A stretch of 64,000 nt of DNA from Craterostigma plantagineum (taxonomy: Eukaryota; Streptophyta; Magnoliopsida; Lamiales; Linderniaceae): positions 3,720,001 to 3,784,000 of the forward strand of contig JAPQWV010000001.1 of assembly GCA_027422505.1 (NCBI GenBank). Reading direction: 5' to 3'. This document shows positions 36,651 through 48,239 of this stretch, in pieces. How positions within the stretch are numbered: position 1 is the stretch's first letter; the number at the start of each line of letters is the position of its first letter. Position numbers and translations under genes: made by a program. The notes under the pieces were generated by a model. It worked only from the letters and a program-made list of their open reading frames with translations, searched no databases and had not been told where the DNA came from.

Positions 36651-37047
36651 CACAACACTAATCATATTTAACAAAAAACTGTTAGTGAGTGAGTTGTTCT
36701 CAAGGGACTATAAAAAGTTCTTGAAAGTAGACGGATTGTAAAAAGCTGTACAGTGGTGTCTAGGAGTTTAGTTAGCTAAGTATAGCCGCGCGGGTTGTAC
36801 TGTGTCAGTCTAGCTAAGAAGGTCGTGCAACAGGGGTTGCAAAACCGAGTCTTCTAGTGGTGTCTTCCTTGCGGGGAAGAAGGGGAGAGGTAGGAGTTTT
36901 TTGGCTCCGAATTTTCAGAAACAACTCTTTGTCTCTCGCAGACACACACACACAAATCACGTTTTCATCCGGTCTTGGTTCAAAACAGACTGGTTTGCTT
37001 CCGCATAAGTCACGGTCACGAATATCAAGCAACGGTATCTAACCTTA

Positions 37048-37691
37048 GACCATCTCCAACCGAAAACGCATTCTCAAACTCATTCTCAAACTCAAAATGC
37101 AGTAATTCTTCTCCAACCGAAAAACTCATTTTTAAACTCAAAATTCACACAACTTTTCAATATTACCCACATATTTTACAAATTTTCAGAACATACTTTC
37201 CCAAAAAATTTGCAAAACACTGTTTTAAAATTATATTATGTTTAAATATTAACTATTTCCGTAATATTTTATTTTTAAAATTAATTATAACAAAATTAAG
37301 TTAAGCTTTTAGATTTATTAATAAATTTGTTTTTAAAATAAAAATAGTGTGGTGGGGCCCACAATAACTCTTTCATCTACCTCCTACCAAGTCCGATGTT
37401 CACTTCAATATTAATATATAAAATAAAGAAAAGGGGGCACAACTCTTCGTCACTGTCTCGACTTCGGGAAAAACATTGTTAGTCTGGACAAATCTACGCA
37501 ACACCACGGAGTAGCCAAACTCGTCTCTCTCACCGCCAGACAAAGCTGACAAGTAAGAAAAATGAAAGTATTTGGGGCAAATGTTAATTTCAGTAAGAAA
37601 AGTCATAAACGCATTTTCTGTTCTATTTTGCAGTCCGATTGGAGAAAAAATTGGATTTCGGATGGGATTTGAGGATCGATTGGAGATTGTC
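37048..37691. mobile_element. PIF/Harbinger-like MITE
   Basis: The ends read GACCATCTCCAACCGA and, inverted, GACAATCTCCAATCGA. TTA flanks it on both sides (37045-37047 and 37692-37694), the 3-bp duplication of this superfamily. It is noncoding, 644 bp, and lies inside the copia solo LTR. Confidence 0.85.
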
Positions 37692-38050
37692 TTAACCGGT
37701 TATGAACCGAAAAAGAAGCTAGTGTTTATTCACCTCCCGCCCCTCTAAACCCACAACCGATCCTAACAAAAAGCATGCTAAATATTAGATGTATTTGGTC
37801 ATATCCGGCTTAAATAAAAATCGCGTTTGTGGGGACAAACTCTATATAAATATATGTGGTTTGGCGGTATTTTTAATTAAATAAACGAAAAAAATGAATC
37901 ATTAAAAAAAAATAAACTGTAAATCGAAACTATTAATAAAATAGCGAAGTTCGTACTCCCAGAGTACGAGTTACGTAACTCGTAGTCTGGGAGTACGAGT
38001 TAGATCTGGTTTTAAACTCGGCGAGTGGAAGAAGACGAATAGACGACGAC

Positions 38051-39520
38051 TGACACGCTCAAATACTAGCAAGTGTACTAGGTCGTGTAAGTAGTATAAA
38101 ACGGACGAAGTCCGAGTATCGATCCACGAAGACAGCTCGATTAATTCTAAGAAAATATTCCTAATTCTAATTTAGACTAACGGAATTTTTATAGTTTTGA
38201 TGATTTGATAAAAGAGATAAAAGACGCAAATAATAAAATAAACGCAAATAAAATAAATGAGGATAGAGCAATTAACGACGACGTGATTAAGACACATGCT
38301 CGGCACAAATTACTCCTACGTTTTCATGCAATATCATTTATCTAATCAACATGAATCAAGTCAAGGTGGAATTTCCTAACATACGTGCTACTTGTTTGTC
38401 CCGCAATAGCAACCCTACATAAATAGAGAACCAATCAACTATATGTCTATATGACTGTAGTTCCTACACGTGCATTAATTCTTCGTGAAATTCCCCGAGT
38501 TTAGGCGCTTTCGGCGCCTAAGATCTCAGAAACCACACATACGAAACCGAATTCCATCTCTGTTCGGTTTTACGTAGTGGTGCTCGCTATTTTGATCTAA
38601 CCTTTCTAATCACCTTTTCGGTCTCATGTACTAGGTCAATAATCGTGTGTGCGGTGGCCGATCACACACACGTCATTAAACTCAAATAGCGAACGCATAA
38701 CTCAAATCATACGATTAAATAAAATAATAATAGCATTAATACGTAGTCATAATTCGGCCTCACACGGCCTTAATCACAAAAGAAATTAGCCTAGCATATT
38801 AATATATGAAAACGACAATAAATCCAAAGAAAACATTGTCGAAAACGAAATAGTAAAAGATAAGAAATTCGCCCTTTTTCGGTGCTCGACTTGTCTCGCT
38901 CTTCGCCGTCAAAATTCCTCGCAGCCGTCCAAGAGCTTCCTTTTTCCGTCGCAGCTCTTATTATTATTCGCTGCCGACCTCCTTATATTTTATTTTCTGT
39001 CGTCACCAGTCTCTTCGTTAGTCCCCCTATTTCTTTCTGTCATCGGCCTTTTAAATAGAATCCCTAGCATAGCAACCGACTTAAAGTTCTTTGGGCCGAA
39101 TCTTGCATATTCATAGTTTGAATTGGTGACATGGGTGCTTAGCTCTCCTCTTGCACGTGCATGTGTTGGCATAGGCCACCAACAATTGATTCTAGAACAT
39201 CTCTTGTGGGCTTAAGGTTATAATGGGCTGAGACTGAATTAAATAGCCCCTAAACCCATTCTTATGATGATTAAAGTACAGCCCAAGTCCTTATCTGTGC
39301 GGTGTTCTATGATCGATCTCGTGGGCTATGCTTCGTGTGATCTTTGATTGCTTGTGCTTCCATTAACGCTCGGATCTTTCCGGTTTTTCTCGTCTGTTAT
39401 GCTCTATTATCTAAAATGATAGATATGCACATAAACATAAGATATTCGTGGTATTTCAACAATAACGACCTAAAACACGCTTTTACGGGTATAAATATAG
39501 CGTAAAATCCTAACTTATCA
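38051..39520 (-). repeat. 3' LTR of the Athila-like element
   Basis: This LTR is 1470 bp, the same length as its partner. By reading I found one difference, an A at about 39399 where the partner has T (CTGTTATGCTC versus CTGTTTTGCTC). Confidence 0.95.
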
Positions 39521-41268
39521 ACAACCCCCAAACTAGCTTCGATCGCCCTCGATCATAAAAGCGAAATAAAACCAAATCAAGTTAGGATTATATAACATCA
39601 GTCAATGAAATTCTCCCGTTTCATCTCAGAAAAATAAAAGCATATAGTCGAGATAATCATCAACTAATGAACGATCTAGTCAAAACACGAGGCATGAGGT
39701 AATAGGTCGCAATCTTATCATAGCATGAAAGATATTTCTAGAATTATACCACGCATCAATCCACAACTCTCACAAGGATCGCTCAAATCACTCGGGGTGT
39801 TTTCAAAGGGATCTGTATAAAAACGCTCAATTCACGACATGAAAAGAATTAACTCTATGCTTGCAAATATATCACGTCATAGTCATATAATAGAAGTCAT
39901 GCACGAATCAAAGGGTCTTTCATTAAAGGTTGTAATGGGGCTCGGGTTTTGAAAGGTGCGTCATATGGGAAAGTGAGCTAAAAATATCAAACGTGTCAAT
40001 TATCGAATCGCTCTTCTCACCACTTATTTCGCTCTTCTAACGCTGCGCCTATTTTTTCACTCAACTCATCATTTTTCCTTTTCTAGCTCTTCTTGCTCGT
40101 TTTTTCGCTTTTCTCTTCTTCTTTTTTTTTTCTTCTTTTTTTTTCTCTTTTTTTTCTCTTTTTTTTTTCGAACCAACCCTCCTATCTCTCTCTTTTTTTT
40201 GTACGTCTTATCGAATGGAGAGGTTTCTAGTCCGCTGCAATATTACGATGAGAGATCTATATCATAGGACGAGTTCATAAGTAACATGCATCAGCGATTA
40301 GCTCCTTCTCAACCAACAAGTCACTTTTCACGATACGATAAATAAACATGTTGATACGGGTCGTATAGGCTAAATTGAGGCAATCAGGCTAAATATCTGG
40401 GCTCCAAATCAACAAATAAGTCAAATAAGGCTCAAATGGGCTCACTAACTGGTAAATACGTAAGGTATGGAAATATTTAGGCCAATGACTCATTCCTAGT
40501 GCCCTTCTCATTTTCGCACATAAAAATCCACATAGCAACCATTGACATGCATAACAGAGCAAGTTCGAAAATATTCAGTCCATGCGTGTCACACAAGAAT
40601 AACCACCGAGCATAATGAGTTGCTCTGAATTAATCTCTGAAGGCTAAAAAAACTCACATATATAGCTGGGTTTGTGCTTCATGATACGCAATACTCTCCT
40701 AAAGCAGTCAATATAGCCGAATAATCATGCTAATATCACGACAATGCAACATGTAAGACTATCTCACTCAATTCGTCGAATCATATCACGACACGATAAA
40801 ATTTTAAAATTTTCATCATAGACAGGAGATTCCACAAACGACGTTCAAATCGCAACCTTCATCAGTTATACCCACTAAGATGATCGAAATAGATCCCTAC
40901 ATGTAAGGATATTAAATATAGCATATGTCACATCCCACCCCCAAACTAAATAGCACATTGTCCTCAATGTGTAAAATAAAAGAAAAGAGAGAGTAAAAGT
41001 GACACTGCCCTGAGTTTAGCGTTGATCGATGTAGAAGACTTGGCTGCTCCACAGTAAACGAGCAACCATCGCGAACGGGCAACCCCCAAACTGGTTATGA
41101 GCCTGCGAGAAAACGTGACTAGACGGCACCGTGAGAGCGAATTTTTATTTGAAAAAAAATGAAATAGGTAATAGGACTAATATAAAATAATATATATGCA
41201 TCGATAGGCCTTGGGTTGCCTCCCAAGAAGCGCTGTTTTTATAGTCGTCAGCTCGACTCACAAACCGC

Positions 41269-43749
41269 TTATTCCAATGGATGATCGAGGTTGATCGAGT
41301 CTTCTTTCCAAACATCTCGATCATTGTACACCTTGGGCACCCCTCTTCCCAGTGATACTGTCTGCATCGAGTGGGGTCGATGGTTCTCCTTTTTTCGCCA
41401 TATGTAGATGCTACCCTCTGTGTAGTCTTTTGGACGGGGCTTCTTCTTTTTCTTTGGTGGGACCACCTTCTTGTTAGATTTAGAGCCACTGCTCTTTTTA
41501 GTCCACGACGTCCATCTGTTAAAATTCAACACAGAAGAAACTAGGTTATAGTTAGATTTAGTCGTGTTCCCGTTCGGCGCATCTATTCGAGCATCAGCCT
41601 TAGTGTTCTGGCGGTCCTTCAGCTTGCTGGTATTCTCTCCAGACAAGTTGTACCTGAAAGACTCAGAACACTTAAAAGCACAAGGGTCAAAGATATCGAT
41701 AAAGGAACAAGAATCATCAGTAGGGCGTTTCATAGATTTATAAACATCAAATTCAACTTTCTCGTCCCCTACTTGCAAAAGAAGTTTACCATTACCGACA
41801 TCAATGATAGCTCTTGCCGTGTTTAGGAACGGGCGTCCGAGTATCAACGGGAGGTCATCGCCTTCTTCCATATCCAACACAATAAAATCAGCCGGGAAGT
41901 AGTGCTCTCCTACTTTCACCAATACGTCTTCCATTTTTCCTCGTGGATACGTGATAGATCTATCGGCGAGCTGAAGGATAGTCGATGTGGGTTTTGGCTC
42001 GCCAAGTCCCAATTTCCTAAATAATGAAAATGGCATCAAATTAATACTGGCACCAAGATCGCATAACACATTATTAAATGAAAGAGATCCAATGGAACAA
42101 GGAATAGAGAAACTCCCTCGATCCTTAAGCTTCGGCGGAAGCTTCTTCTGTAATACGGCTGAACATTCTTCGGTGAGAGCGATCGTTCCGTCTTCTTCTA
42201 ACTTGTTTCTCTTGAATAGTAGCTCCTTCAGGCATTTGGCGTACTTTGGCATCTGCAACAAAGCCTCAATAAAAGGGATATTAACTTCAAGTTTTTTAAA
42301 TATATTAATGAAACGATCAAAATCTTCATGATTCTTCCCTTTTCGTAAAGCCGCTGGATATGGAGGTCGGATTTTTATCGGTGGGAGTGGATTGACCTTC
42401 TTTTGCTCCAAGAATGAATCTGGCTCGTCTTCGAATTTTTCGGTCTGCTTGTCCTTTTCAGGGTTGTGAACCATAGTGTTTGTGGCCGTGAATTCGCTCT
42501 GATCGGATGTCTCTGTCTCTTTTGCTTCTTCCACCTCCTTGGTCTCTTGGAACGATTCAAGCTTCTTCCCACTTCTCAGTTCAATGACATTCGCGTACTC
42601 TCGAGGGTTTCTTTCAGTGTCGCTTGGGAGTGTGCCTGGCTTGCGCTCGGACATTGAACTTGTTAGATGTTCAATAGAAGTCGCCAAACTTTGTATTGTG
42701 CCCTCTATCTTGTTGAATCGTTCGTCTATCTTACGACTCTGATCGCCTTGATAGCCCGCCAATTTCTCAAATGCTATTTCCCAATCGGCTTTTTGTTTTG
42801 TTAGCGGCCCATTCTGTTGATTTTGAGCTTCCGGGGGCTTTAAGTAGTGCGAATTTCCATACGACAGATTCGGATGGTCTCGCCAGCTTGGGTCGCATGT
42901 GTTGGAGTACGCATTCTTTTGCCTATTGTGGATATAATTCACCGCCTCGGGGTTCCTTGATTGTATCTGGTCTAACCTTTTGTGTATGGCTTCGAATTGC
43001 GCCTCCAACGAGCTACTTATCTCATGTACTCCAGCCGTCCGTCGGTCCAGATCATGCTCAGTATATCTTGCTGGGTAGGCTGCAATTCGCTCGATGGCCT
43101 GGAGTGCTTCCTCGTCGCCTAACTCCATAAAGTTTCGTGCGCATCCGCCGTCGACGATCCTTTTATTTGGTGTGCTCAACCCCAAGAAAAATGACTGCAT
43201 CTGAACGCTTAGGGGTATACTGTGGTTCGGGCATTGTCTCAGAAGACTCTTGTATCTACTCCATGCATCGGTCAGAGATTCGCCACCTTCTTGTTTAAAG
43301 TTCACCAGTAAGCTCCTAATCTCGCTGGTCCTTGACAATGGGTAATATTTGCCTAGAAAACACTCCACTAGTTGTTCCCAATTAGTGATAGATGCATGTG
43401 GCAATGATGAAAACCATTCAGAAGCCTTACCTGTCAAAGAAAAGGGAAAAAATGTAAGCTTTATCACTTCTGTAGAGACGCCAGGATACTTAATAGTTCT
43501 GCAAATTTGAGTGAATTTTAAAATATGTGAATTTGCGTCCTCGTTTGTAAGCCCATGAAACTGTGCTGAACCCGTCACCATCTGTATAGTAACAGGTTTA
43601 ATCTCGAAATGATTATTTGGTCCCGGCGGGATGGCAATCGGGTCGCTGTCATCGAAAATTCCTGGAAGCGCTCGGCTTAGTAAAGTGGGTCGTGGAGGAA
43701 CTTCCTCGCGTTCTTGATTCTCCATTATTCCTGCAAAAGAAAATAACAA
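41269..43749 (-). CDS. Athila-type gag-aspartic protease polyprotein
   Basis: An open frame of 826 codons; translation more likely begins at MENQ (43725) than at the upstream ATG. Residues about 95-195 form the retrotransposon gag domain (SEWFSSLPHASI-NWEQL, then GESLTDAWSRYKSLLRQCP). A charged, lysine-rich linker follows. At about residues 545-680 lies an Athila-type protease: VLCDLGASINLMP, LADRSITYPRG and DLPLILGRPFL. The frame ends in a basic tail without reverse transcriptase. Gag would form the particle that packages the RNA. The frame shows no stops, which fits the near-identical LTRs. Confidence 0.9.
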   Translation of the reverse strand: MLFSFAGIMENQEREEVPPRPTLLSRALPGIFDDSDPIAIPPGPNNHFEIKPVTIQMVTGSAQFHGLTNEDANSHILKFTQICRTIKYPGVSTEVIKLTFFPFSLTGKASEWFSSLPHASITNWEQLVECFLGKYYPLSRTSEIRSLLVNFKQEGGESLTDAWSRYKSLLRQCPNHSIPLSVQMQSFFLGLSTPNKRIVDGGCARNFMELGDEEALQAIERIAAYPARYTEHDLDRRTAGVHEISSSLEAQFEAIHKRLDQIQSRNPEAVNYIHNRQKNAYSNTCDPSWRDHPNLSYGNSHYLKPPEAQNQQNGPLTKQKADWEIAFEKLAGYQGDQSRKIDERFNKIEGTIQSLATSIEHLTSSMSERKPGTLPSDTERNPREYANVIELRSGKKLESFQETKEVEEAKETETSDQSEFTATNTMVHNPEKDKQTEKFEDEPDSFLEQKKVNPLPPIKIRPPYPAALRKGKNHEDFDRFINIFKKLEVNIPFIEALLQMPKYAKCLKELLFKRNKLEEDGTIALTEECSAVLQKKLPPKLKDRGSFSIPCSIGSLSFNNVLCDLGASINLMPFSLFRKLGLGEPKPTSTILQLADRSITYPRGKMEDVLVKVGEHYFPADFIVLDMEEGDDLPLILGRPFLNTARAIIDVGNGKLLLQVGDEKVEFDVYKSMKRPTDDSCSFIDIFDPCAFKCSESFRYNLSGENTSKLKDRQNTKADARIDAPNGNTTKSNYNLVSSVLNFNRWTSWTKKSSGSKSNKKVVPPKKKKKPRPKDYTEGSIYIWRKKENHRPHSMQTVSLGRGVPKVYNDRDVWKEDSINLDHPLE

Positions 43750-43882
43750 TCAAAATAAGTGAAAATAATAATAATAATAATAAAAATAGACACGAGAAAA
43801 ATAATAAAAAAAAATATAAAATAAAAATAAAATAAATCTAGACTAAAACTAGAATAAAATCCTAAAACTAATAATACCGCTG

Positions 43883-43900
43883 TCCCCGGCAACGGCGCCA
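43883..43900 (-). other. Primer-binding site complementary to tRNA-Asp
   Basis: On the minus strand this reads TGGCGCCGTTGCCGGGGA, complementary to the 3' end of plant tRNA-Asp. It begins 6 bp after the 5' LTR. This site is usual for Athila-lineage gypsy elements. Confidence 0.88.
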
Positions 43901-43906
43901 AAAACT

Positions 43907-45376
43907 TGACACGCTCAAATACTAGCAAGTGTACTAGGTCGTGTAAGTAGTATAAAACGGACGAAGTCCGAGTATCGATCCACGAAGACAGCTCGATTAA
44001 TTCTAAGAAAATATTCCTAATTCTAATTTAGACTAACGGAATTTTTATAGTTTTGATGATTTGATAAAAGAGATAAAAGACGCAAATAATAAAATAAACG
44101 CAAATAAAATAAATGAGGATAGAGCAATTAACGACGACGTGATTAAGACACATGCTCGGCACAAATTACTCCTACGTTTTCATGCAATATCATTTATCTA
44201 ATCAACATGAATCAAGTCAAGGTGGAATTTCCTAACATACGTGCTACTTGTTTGTCCCGCAATAGCAACCCTACATAAATAGAGAACCAATCAACTATAT
44301 GTCTATATGACTGTAGTTCCTACACGTGCATTAATTCTTCGTGAAATTCCCCGAGTTTAGGCGCTTTCGGCGCCTAAGATCTCAGAAACCACACATACGA
44401 AACCGAATTCCATCTCTGTTCGGTTTTACGTAGTGGTGCTCGCTATTTTGATCTAACCTTTCTAATCACCTTTTCGGTCTCATGTACTAGGTCAATAATC
44501 GTGTGTGCGGTGGCCGATCACACACACGTCATTAAACTCAAATAGCGAACGCATAACTCAAATCATACGATTAAATAAAATAATAATAGCATTAATACGT
44601 AGTCATAATTCGGCCTCACACGGCCTTAATCACAAAAGAAATTAGCCTAGCATATTAATATATGAAAACGACAATAAATCCAAAGAAAACATTGTCGAAA
44701 ACGAAATAGTAAAAGATAAGAAATTCGCCCTTTTTCGGTGCTCGACTTGTCTCGCTCTTCGCCGTCAAAATTCCTCGCAGCCGTCCAAGAGCTTCCTTTT
44801 TCCGTCGCAGCTCTTATTATTATTCGCTGCCGACCTCCTTATATTTTATTTTCTGTCGTCACCAGTCTCTTCGTTAGTCCCCCTATTTCTTTCTGTCATC
44901 GGCCTTTTAAATAGAATCCCTAGCATAGCAACCGACTTAAAGTTCTTTGGGCCGAATCTTGCATATTCATAGTTTGAATTGGTGACATGGGTGCTTAGCT
45001 CTCCTCTTGCACGTGCATGTGTTGGCATAGGCCACCAACAATTGATTCTAGAACATCTCTTGTGGGCTTAAGGTTATAATGGGCTGAGACTGAATTAAAT
45101 AGCCCCTAAACCCATTCTTATGATGATTAAAGTACAGCCCAAGTCCTTATCTGTGCGGTGTTCTATGATCGATCTCGTGGGCTATGCTTCGTGTGATCTT
45201 TGATTGCTTGTGCTTCCATTAACGCTCGGATCTTTCCGGTTTTTCTCGTCTGTTTTGCTCTATTATCTAAAATGATAGATATGCACATAAACATAAGATA
45301 TTCGTGGTATTTCAACAATAACGACCTAAAACACGCTTTTACGGGTATAAATATAGCGTAAAATCCTAACTTATCA
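43907..45376 (-). repeat. 5' LTR of the Athila-like element
   Basis: The 1470-bp partner of 38051-39520 carries TGATAAG...GTGTCA ends on the minus strand. Confidence 0.95.
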
Positions 45377-45933
45377 ACGACGAAGAAGGAGACGACGACG
45401 ACGGATTCTGACACGAAGTCTGGCACGGATTCTGACAGGGATTCTGGCATATTGAATGGAACAGCAAGCATCGGCATCTCCAGAGAAACATTGCTGAACC
45501 CTGCCGTAACTGAGACAATGTCGGAAAAATCCGGACATGTATAACTCGAAGAACCAACTTCAAAATTCCGATCAGGCTCTTCGTACAAATCAAAGTTTGA
45601 ATTTTCAACTATTTCAACAAAAACCTCAACACAATTGTTCTCTGAGTCGGGATGTATGAAAAATTGTAGATCGTTGTCGTTGGTGATTTGAAAAAGCTGA
45701 TGAAAGTGACGAGAGTGTTGAAATTATTCATTTTTGCCATGGACAATCAAGGAACAACGACTGCTATCAGCACCCGTAATCTCGAACAACAACGACGTAA
45801 AGTCGGAAAAACTGGTGTTGCGACGAATTCGCCTATACCCAACAGGACGGATACTATAATTGATGGTAGAATCGGATGATTGAATTATTTCGCCGCCGAA
45901 ATATACTACGACTTGTACGCGACTCGACACCAT
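45377..45933 (-). pseudogene. N-terminal fragment of a mudrA-like transposase
   Basis: From ATG at 45933 the frame reads VQVVVYFGGEII...NYSI, the beta-rich N-terminal domain typical of plant MULE proteins. An in-frame TAA lies at 45724-45726. The frame then continues (LQFFIHPDSENN-CVEVFVEIVE) until the retrotransposon begins at 45376. Beyond the retrotransposon only about 180 bp of the MULE remains, so the catalytic DDE region is absent. Confidence 0.75.
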
Positions 45934-45989
45934 TGTTTGAGTTATTAAAAAAAATCGATGAGAGTGATATGAGTTACGCTAAGGGAGGT

Positions 45990-46390
45990 ATATAGAAACT
46001 TAAATCGTAACGTGGTGATACGTGTTAAGTAACACGTAACACCGAGATACGAGTTAATGTAACTCGTACTCTGGTGTTACGAGTTACGTGAATAGAGTAC
46101 GAGTTATAGGAATTATTGCCCGACACTTGCATGGCCATGAAAGTTGGTCGGCCCCCACGTAACTCGTACTCTAAAATTACGAGTTACTCCGTCGTATCCT
46201 GAGGATACGAATTACGTCGCCATGTAAGCTGCCATGTCACGGTCAGCTGGTCAATGGGCAACTCGTACTCCGGGAGTACGATTTAGTAACTAGTATATTG
46301 AGAATACGAGTTACTTTGACCACGTCAGGTCGGCCAAAAGTAACTCGTAATCTCAGAATACGAGTTACTGGGAGTACGAAGATCTGTATT
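45990..46390. repeat. Cluster of palindromic ACTCGTA/TACGAGT motifs in the MULE end
   Basis: The words AACTCGTA and TACGAGTT occur about a dozen times in alternating orientation, often paired as hairpins (for example CTCGTACTCCGGGAGTACGA near 46264). A shorter cluster with the same words lies at 37951-38005 near the other end. They may act as subterminal transposase sites. Confidence 0.75.
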
Positions 46391-46472
46391 TTATTAATGC
46401 TTTTACTTTTACATTTATTTTGTTAATGGTTATTTTGTTTCGTTTATTTAATTAAAAATACCGTGGTTTGGC

Positions 46473-48166
46473 TATCTCATTCCCACTTTGCGTCATATAT
46501 TTAATTAATGCTTGTAGATATTAGTGCCTAATTTATGGTTTAATCGTCATTAAAGAGCAGCTTATTTTTCTTTTAAATCGTCAGCACGCCCCTTTTAACA
46601 CATGGAAATGAGGCGAGATTATGAGTATCCACAACTTTCGACCAACTTTGAATCATCTCATTATTCTTCTAAAAACGGAAAAAAAAATAATTACATAAAA
46701 AATAACGTTATATCTTGTTTTCGTACGGGTCCTACTATTCACACCTCCTCTACACCTTTTTTTTACACCCCCTTGGTGAGAAATACATGAAATTTGTAAA
46801 ACTAATTTTTTTCTAACCACAGAATTCAACAATAAATTTTTTTTACAATTTATTTTCATATAATATAATTCAACAATATCATTTACGTCATTTTATCAAA
46901 TGTCACATCTATATGAATTTATTTTTGATTATATATCTTATATTAATTGTTGAACTTAACTTTAAAATATTAATATTTAAATTATCGATCTTAATATGTA
47001 ATTTATTGTAATAAAAAATATCAATACAAAATAAATATTCTTATCAGCATATACAAACTAAAATAAACATAGATAAATAATTATCGAACATATAATTTTT
47101 TACATAGTATTACACGATAAGAAATTGTATTACCGACAAAAAAAAAAACCAAATTTTATTACTTCACATTTTTAGGGTAAATACAATTCAACTTTATTAC
47201 ATTTTTTCAATATTTAAATAGCACATTAATAAATTTCAAAAATTAATTTGACCTCACCACTAAAATTATAAATCCGGGCGTCCATGTTAAGAAAGACAAT
47301 CATATCACTACACAAACGAAGCAAACATGGCTTAACTACACTTTTATTGCAGTATTTAATGGTTGATTGTATTTCCTTAATAATAATTCTATTACATTTA
47401 TCTATTGTAGTATTTAATAAGGGGTGCAAATAGAAAACAATGGAGTGCCAATAGAATTACCATTTTCGTACAACCTAATTTCGTTGCAATAACGTTGTAT
47501 CATATTGACTGAATTTAGGTGCGAGAGGGAGGGAACGTGTGGACTAAGTAAAAAGTGAAGTTTCGTCATTTTTTTGGATGCGTCCGAGAAAGTCTTAATG
47601 ATCCATGGATGATTTTATAGTTCAGGTTGAATTCTGTTTATTTGCAATAACGACGTTGAAAAGCCAAAGTTGACTGCAAATAAGTACAGAATGAAATAGT
47701 ACGCTGATTATGACTATTAACTTGTTGCTAATTAGAAAAAAAAAATATTTGGTTACAAATTAATTTTTGAACCTAGTCTAAGTGTATTTAGTTCATTAAC
47801 AGACTTTTCTCTCATTAACCACAGATGTTAATCAATGATTTAAACTTAAAAAGTAATAGAGGGCTGAAAACAATTATCATAAGAACTAGAGGACCAAAAA
47901 CAATTCTCTATTCTTCGGTAATTATATAGAAAATAATAATCTAAACTTAACAACTTAAAAATAGAAATCGACTTTAGAATACGCCAGCCTACGTTAGTTT
48001 GACTTGTATAAATGTAGGCTATAACCCAAATTAAGACCACACTTGCAATAATTTCGCCCGTCTCTAAATCGTGTTCGTCACCAAACATGTAACACTACTG
48101 ATTTTACTATATAAAGTAAGCAGCAAAGCATATTATAATTAAATATAAAAAAATGTGAAAAAAAAA
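46473..48166. other. AT-rich intergenic stretch, no gene seen
   Basis: Only short, compositionally simple frames occur. No exon, RNA gene or clear element border could be supported. Confidence 0.6.
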
Positions 48167-48239
48167 TTCCATTGCCGGGACTTGAACCCGGGTCTCTCGG
48201 GTGAGAGCCGAGTATCCTAACCAACTAGACTACAACGGA
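48167..48239 (-). tRNA. tRNA-Glu (anticodon CTC)
   Basis: The 73-nt minus-strand sequence starts TCCGTTGTAGTCTAGTTGG (box A) and contains the anticodon loop CTCTCAC with CTC in the centre. It ends with GGTTCAAGTCCCGG (box B) and CAATGGA. The acceptor stem pairs TCCGTTG with CAATGGA, including one G-T wobble. No intron is present. A run of T follows the 3' end, a pol III terminator. Gene and terminator look functional. Confidence 0.96.

Larger units (their letters stand above)
35602..37768 (+). mobile_element. Copia-type solo LTR carrying two MITEs
   Basis: It starts TGGTAGGAAT and ends CCGATCCTAACA, a typical end of long copia (Sire-like) LTRs. The exact repeat AAAAG flanks it (35597-35601 and 37769-37773). 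TATA-like ACTATAAAAAGGAG is near 36030. A GGGGTTGCAAAACC stretch typical of the R-U5 part is near 36830. A Harbinger-like MITE and another MITE-like insert lengthen it. No internal region is present. Confidence 0.8.
38051..45376 (-). mobile_element. Athila-like gag-protease retrotransposon, non-autonomous and very young
   Basis: Two 1470-bp LTRs (38051-39520 and 43907-45376) bound the element, with the exact target repeat ACGAC outside (38046-38050 and 45377-45381). The primer site matches tRNA-Asp over 18 bases. The polypurine tract reads TTTGGGGGTTG on the minus strand at about 39521-39533. The only long frame is gag-protease (41269-43749). 39521-41268 has no reverse transcriptase, RNase H or integrase, only AT-rich and pyrimidine-rich sequence. 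The element must have moved with enzymes supplied by a relative. It landed inside the MULE. Confidence 0.95.
37866..46462. mobile_element. Mutator-like element (MULE), short deletion form, split by a retrotransposon
   Basis: The inverted ends match over about 85 bp with indels (GGTATTTTTAATTAAATAAA is identical at both). The exact 10-bp repeat GTGGTTTGGC flanks it (37856-37865 and 46463-46472), close to the 9-bp Mutator rule. Without the inserted retrotransposon it is only about 1.27 kb. It keeps the start of a mudrA-like gene on the minus strand (to 45933) and lacks the catalytic part. Confidence 0.9.

Noticed and set aside
38990..39172. A 60-codon frame duplicated exactly at 44846-45028
   Set aside because: It lies in both LTRs of the Athila-like element; the duplication is the LTR pair, not a gene family.
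40100..40190. Pyrimidine-rich tract as a polypurine tract of another element
   Set aside because: It lies well inside the Athila-like element and no LTR border is next to it; the true polypurine tract is at about 39521.
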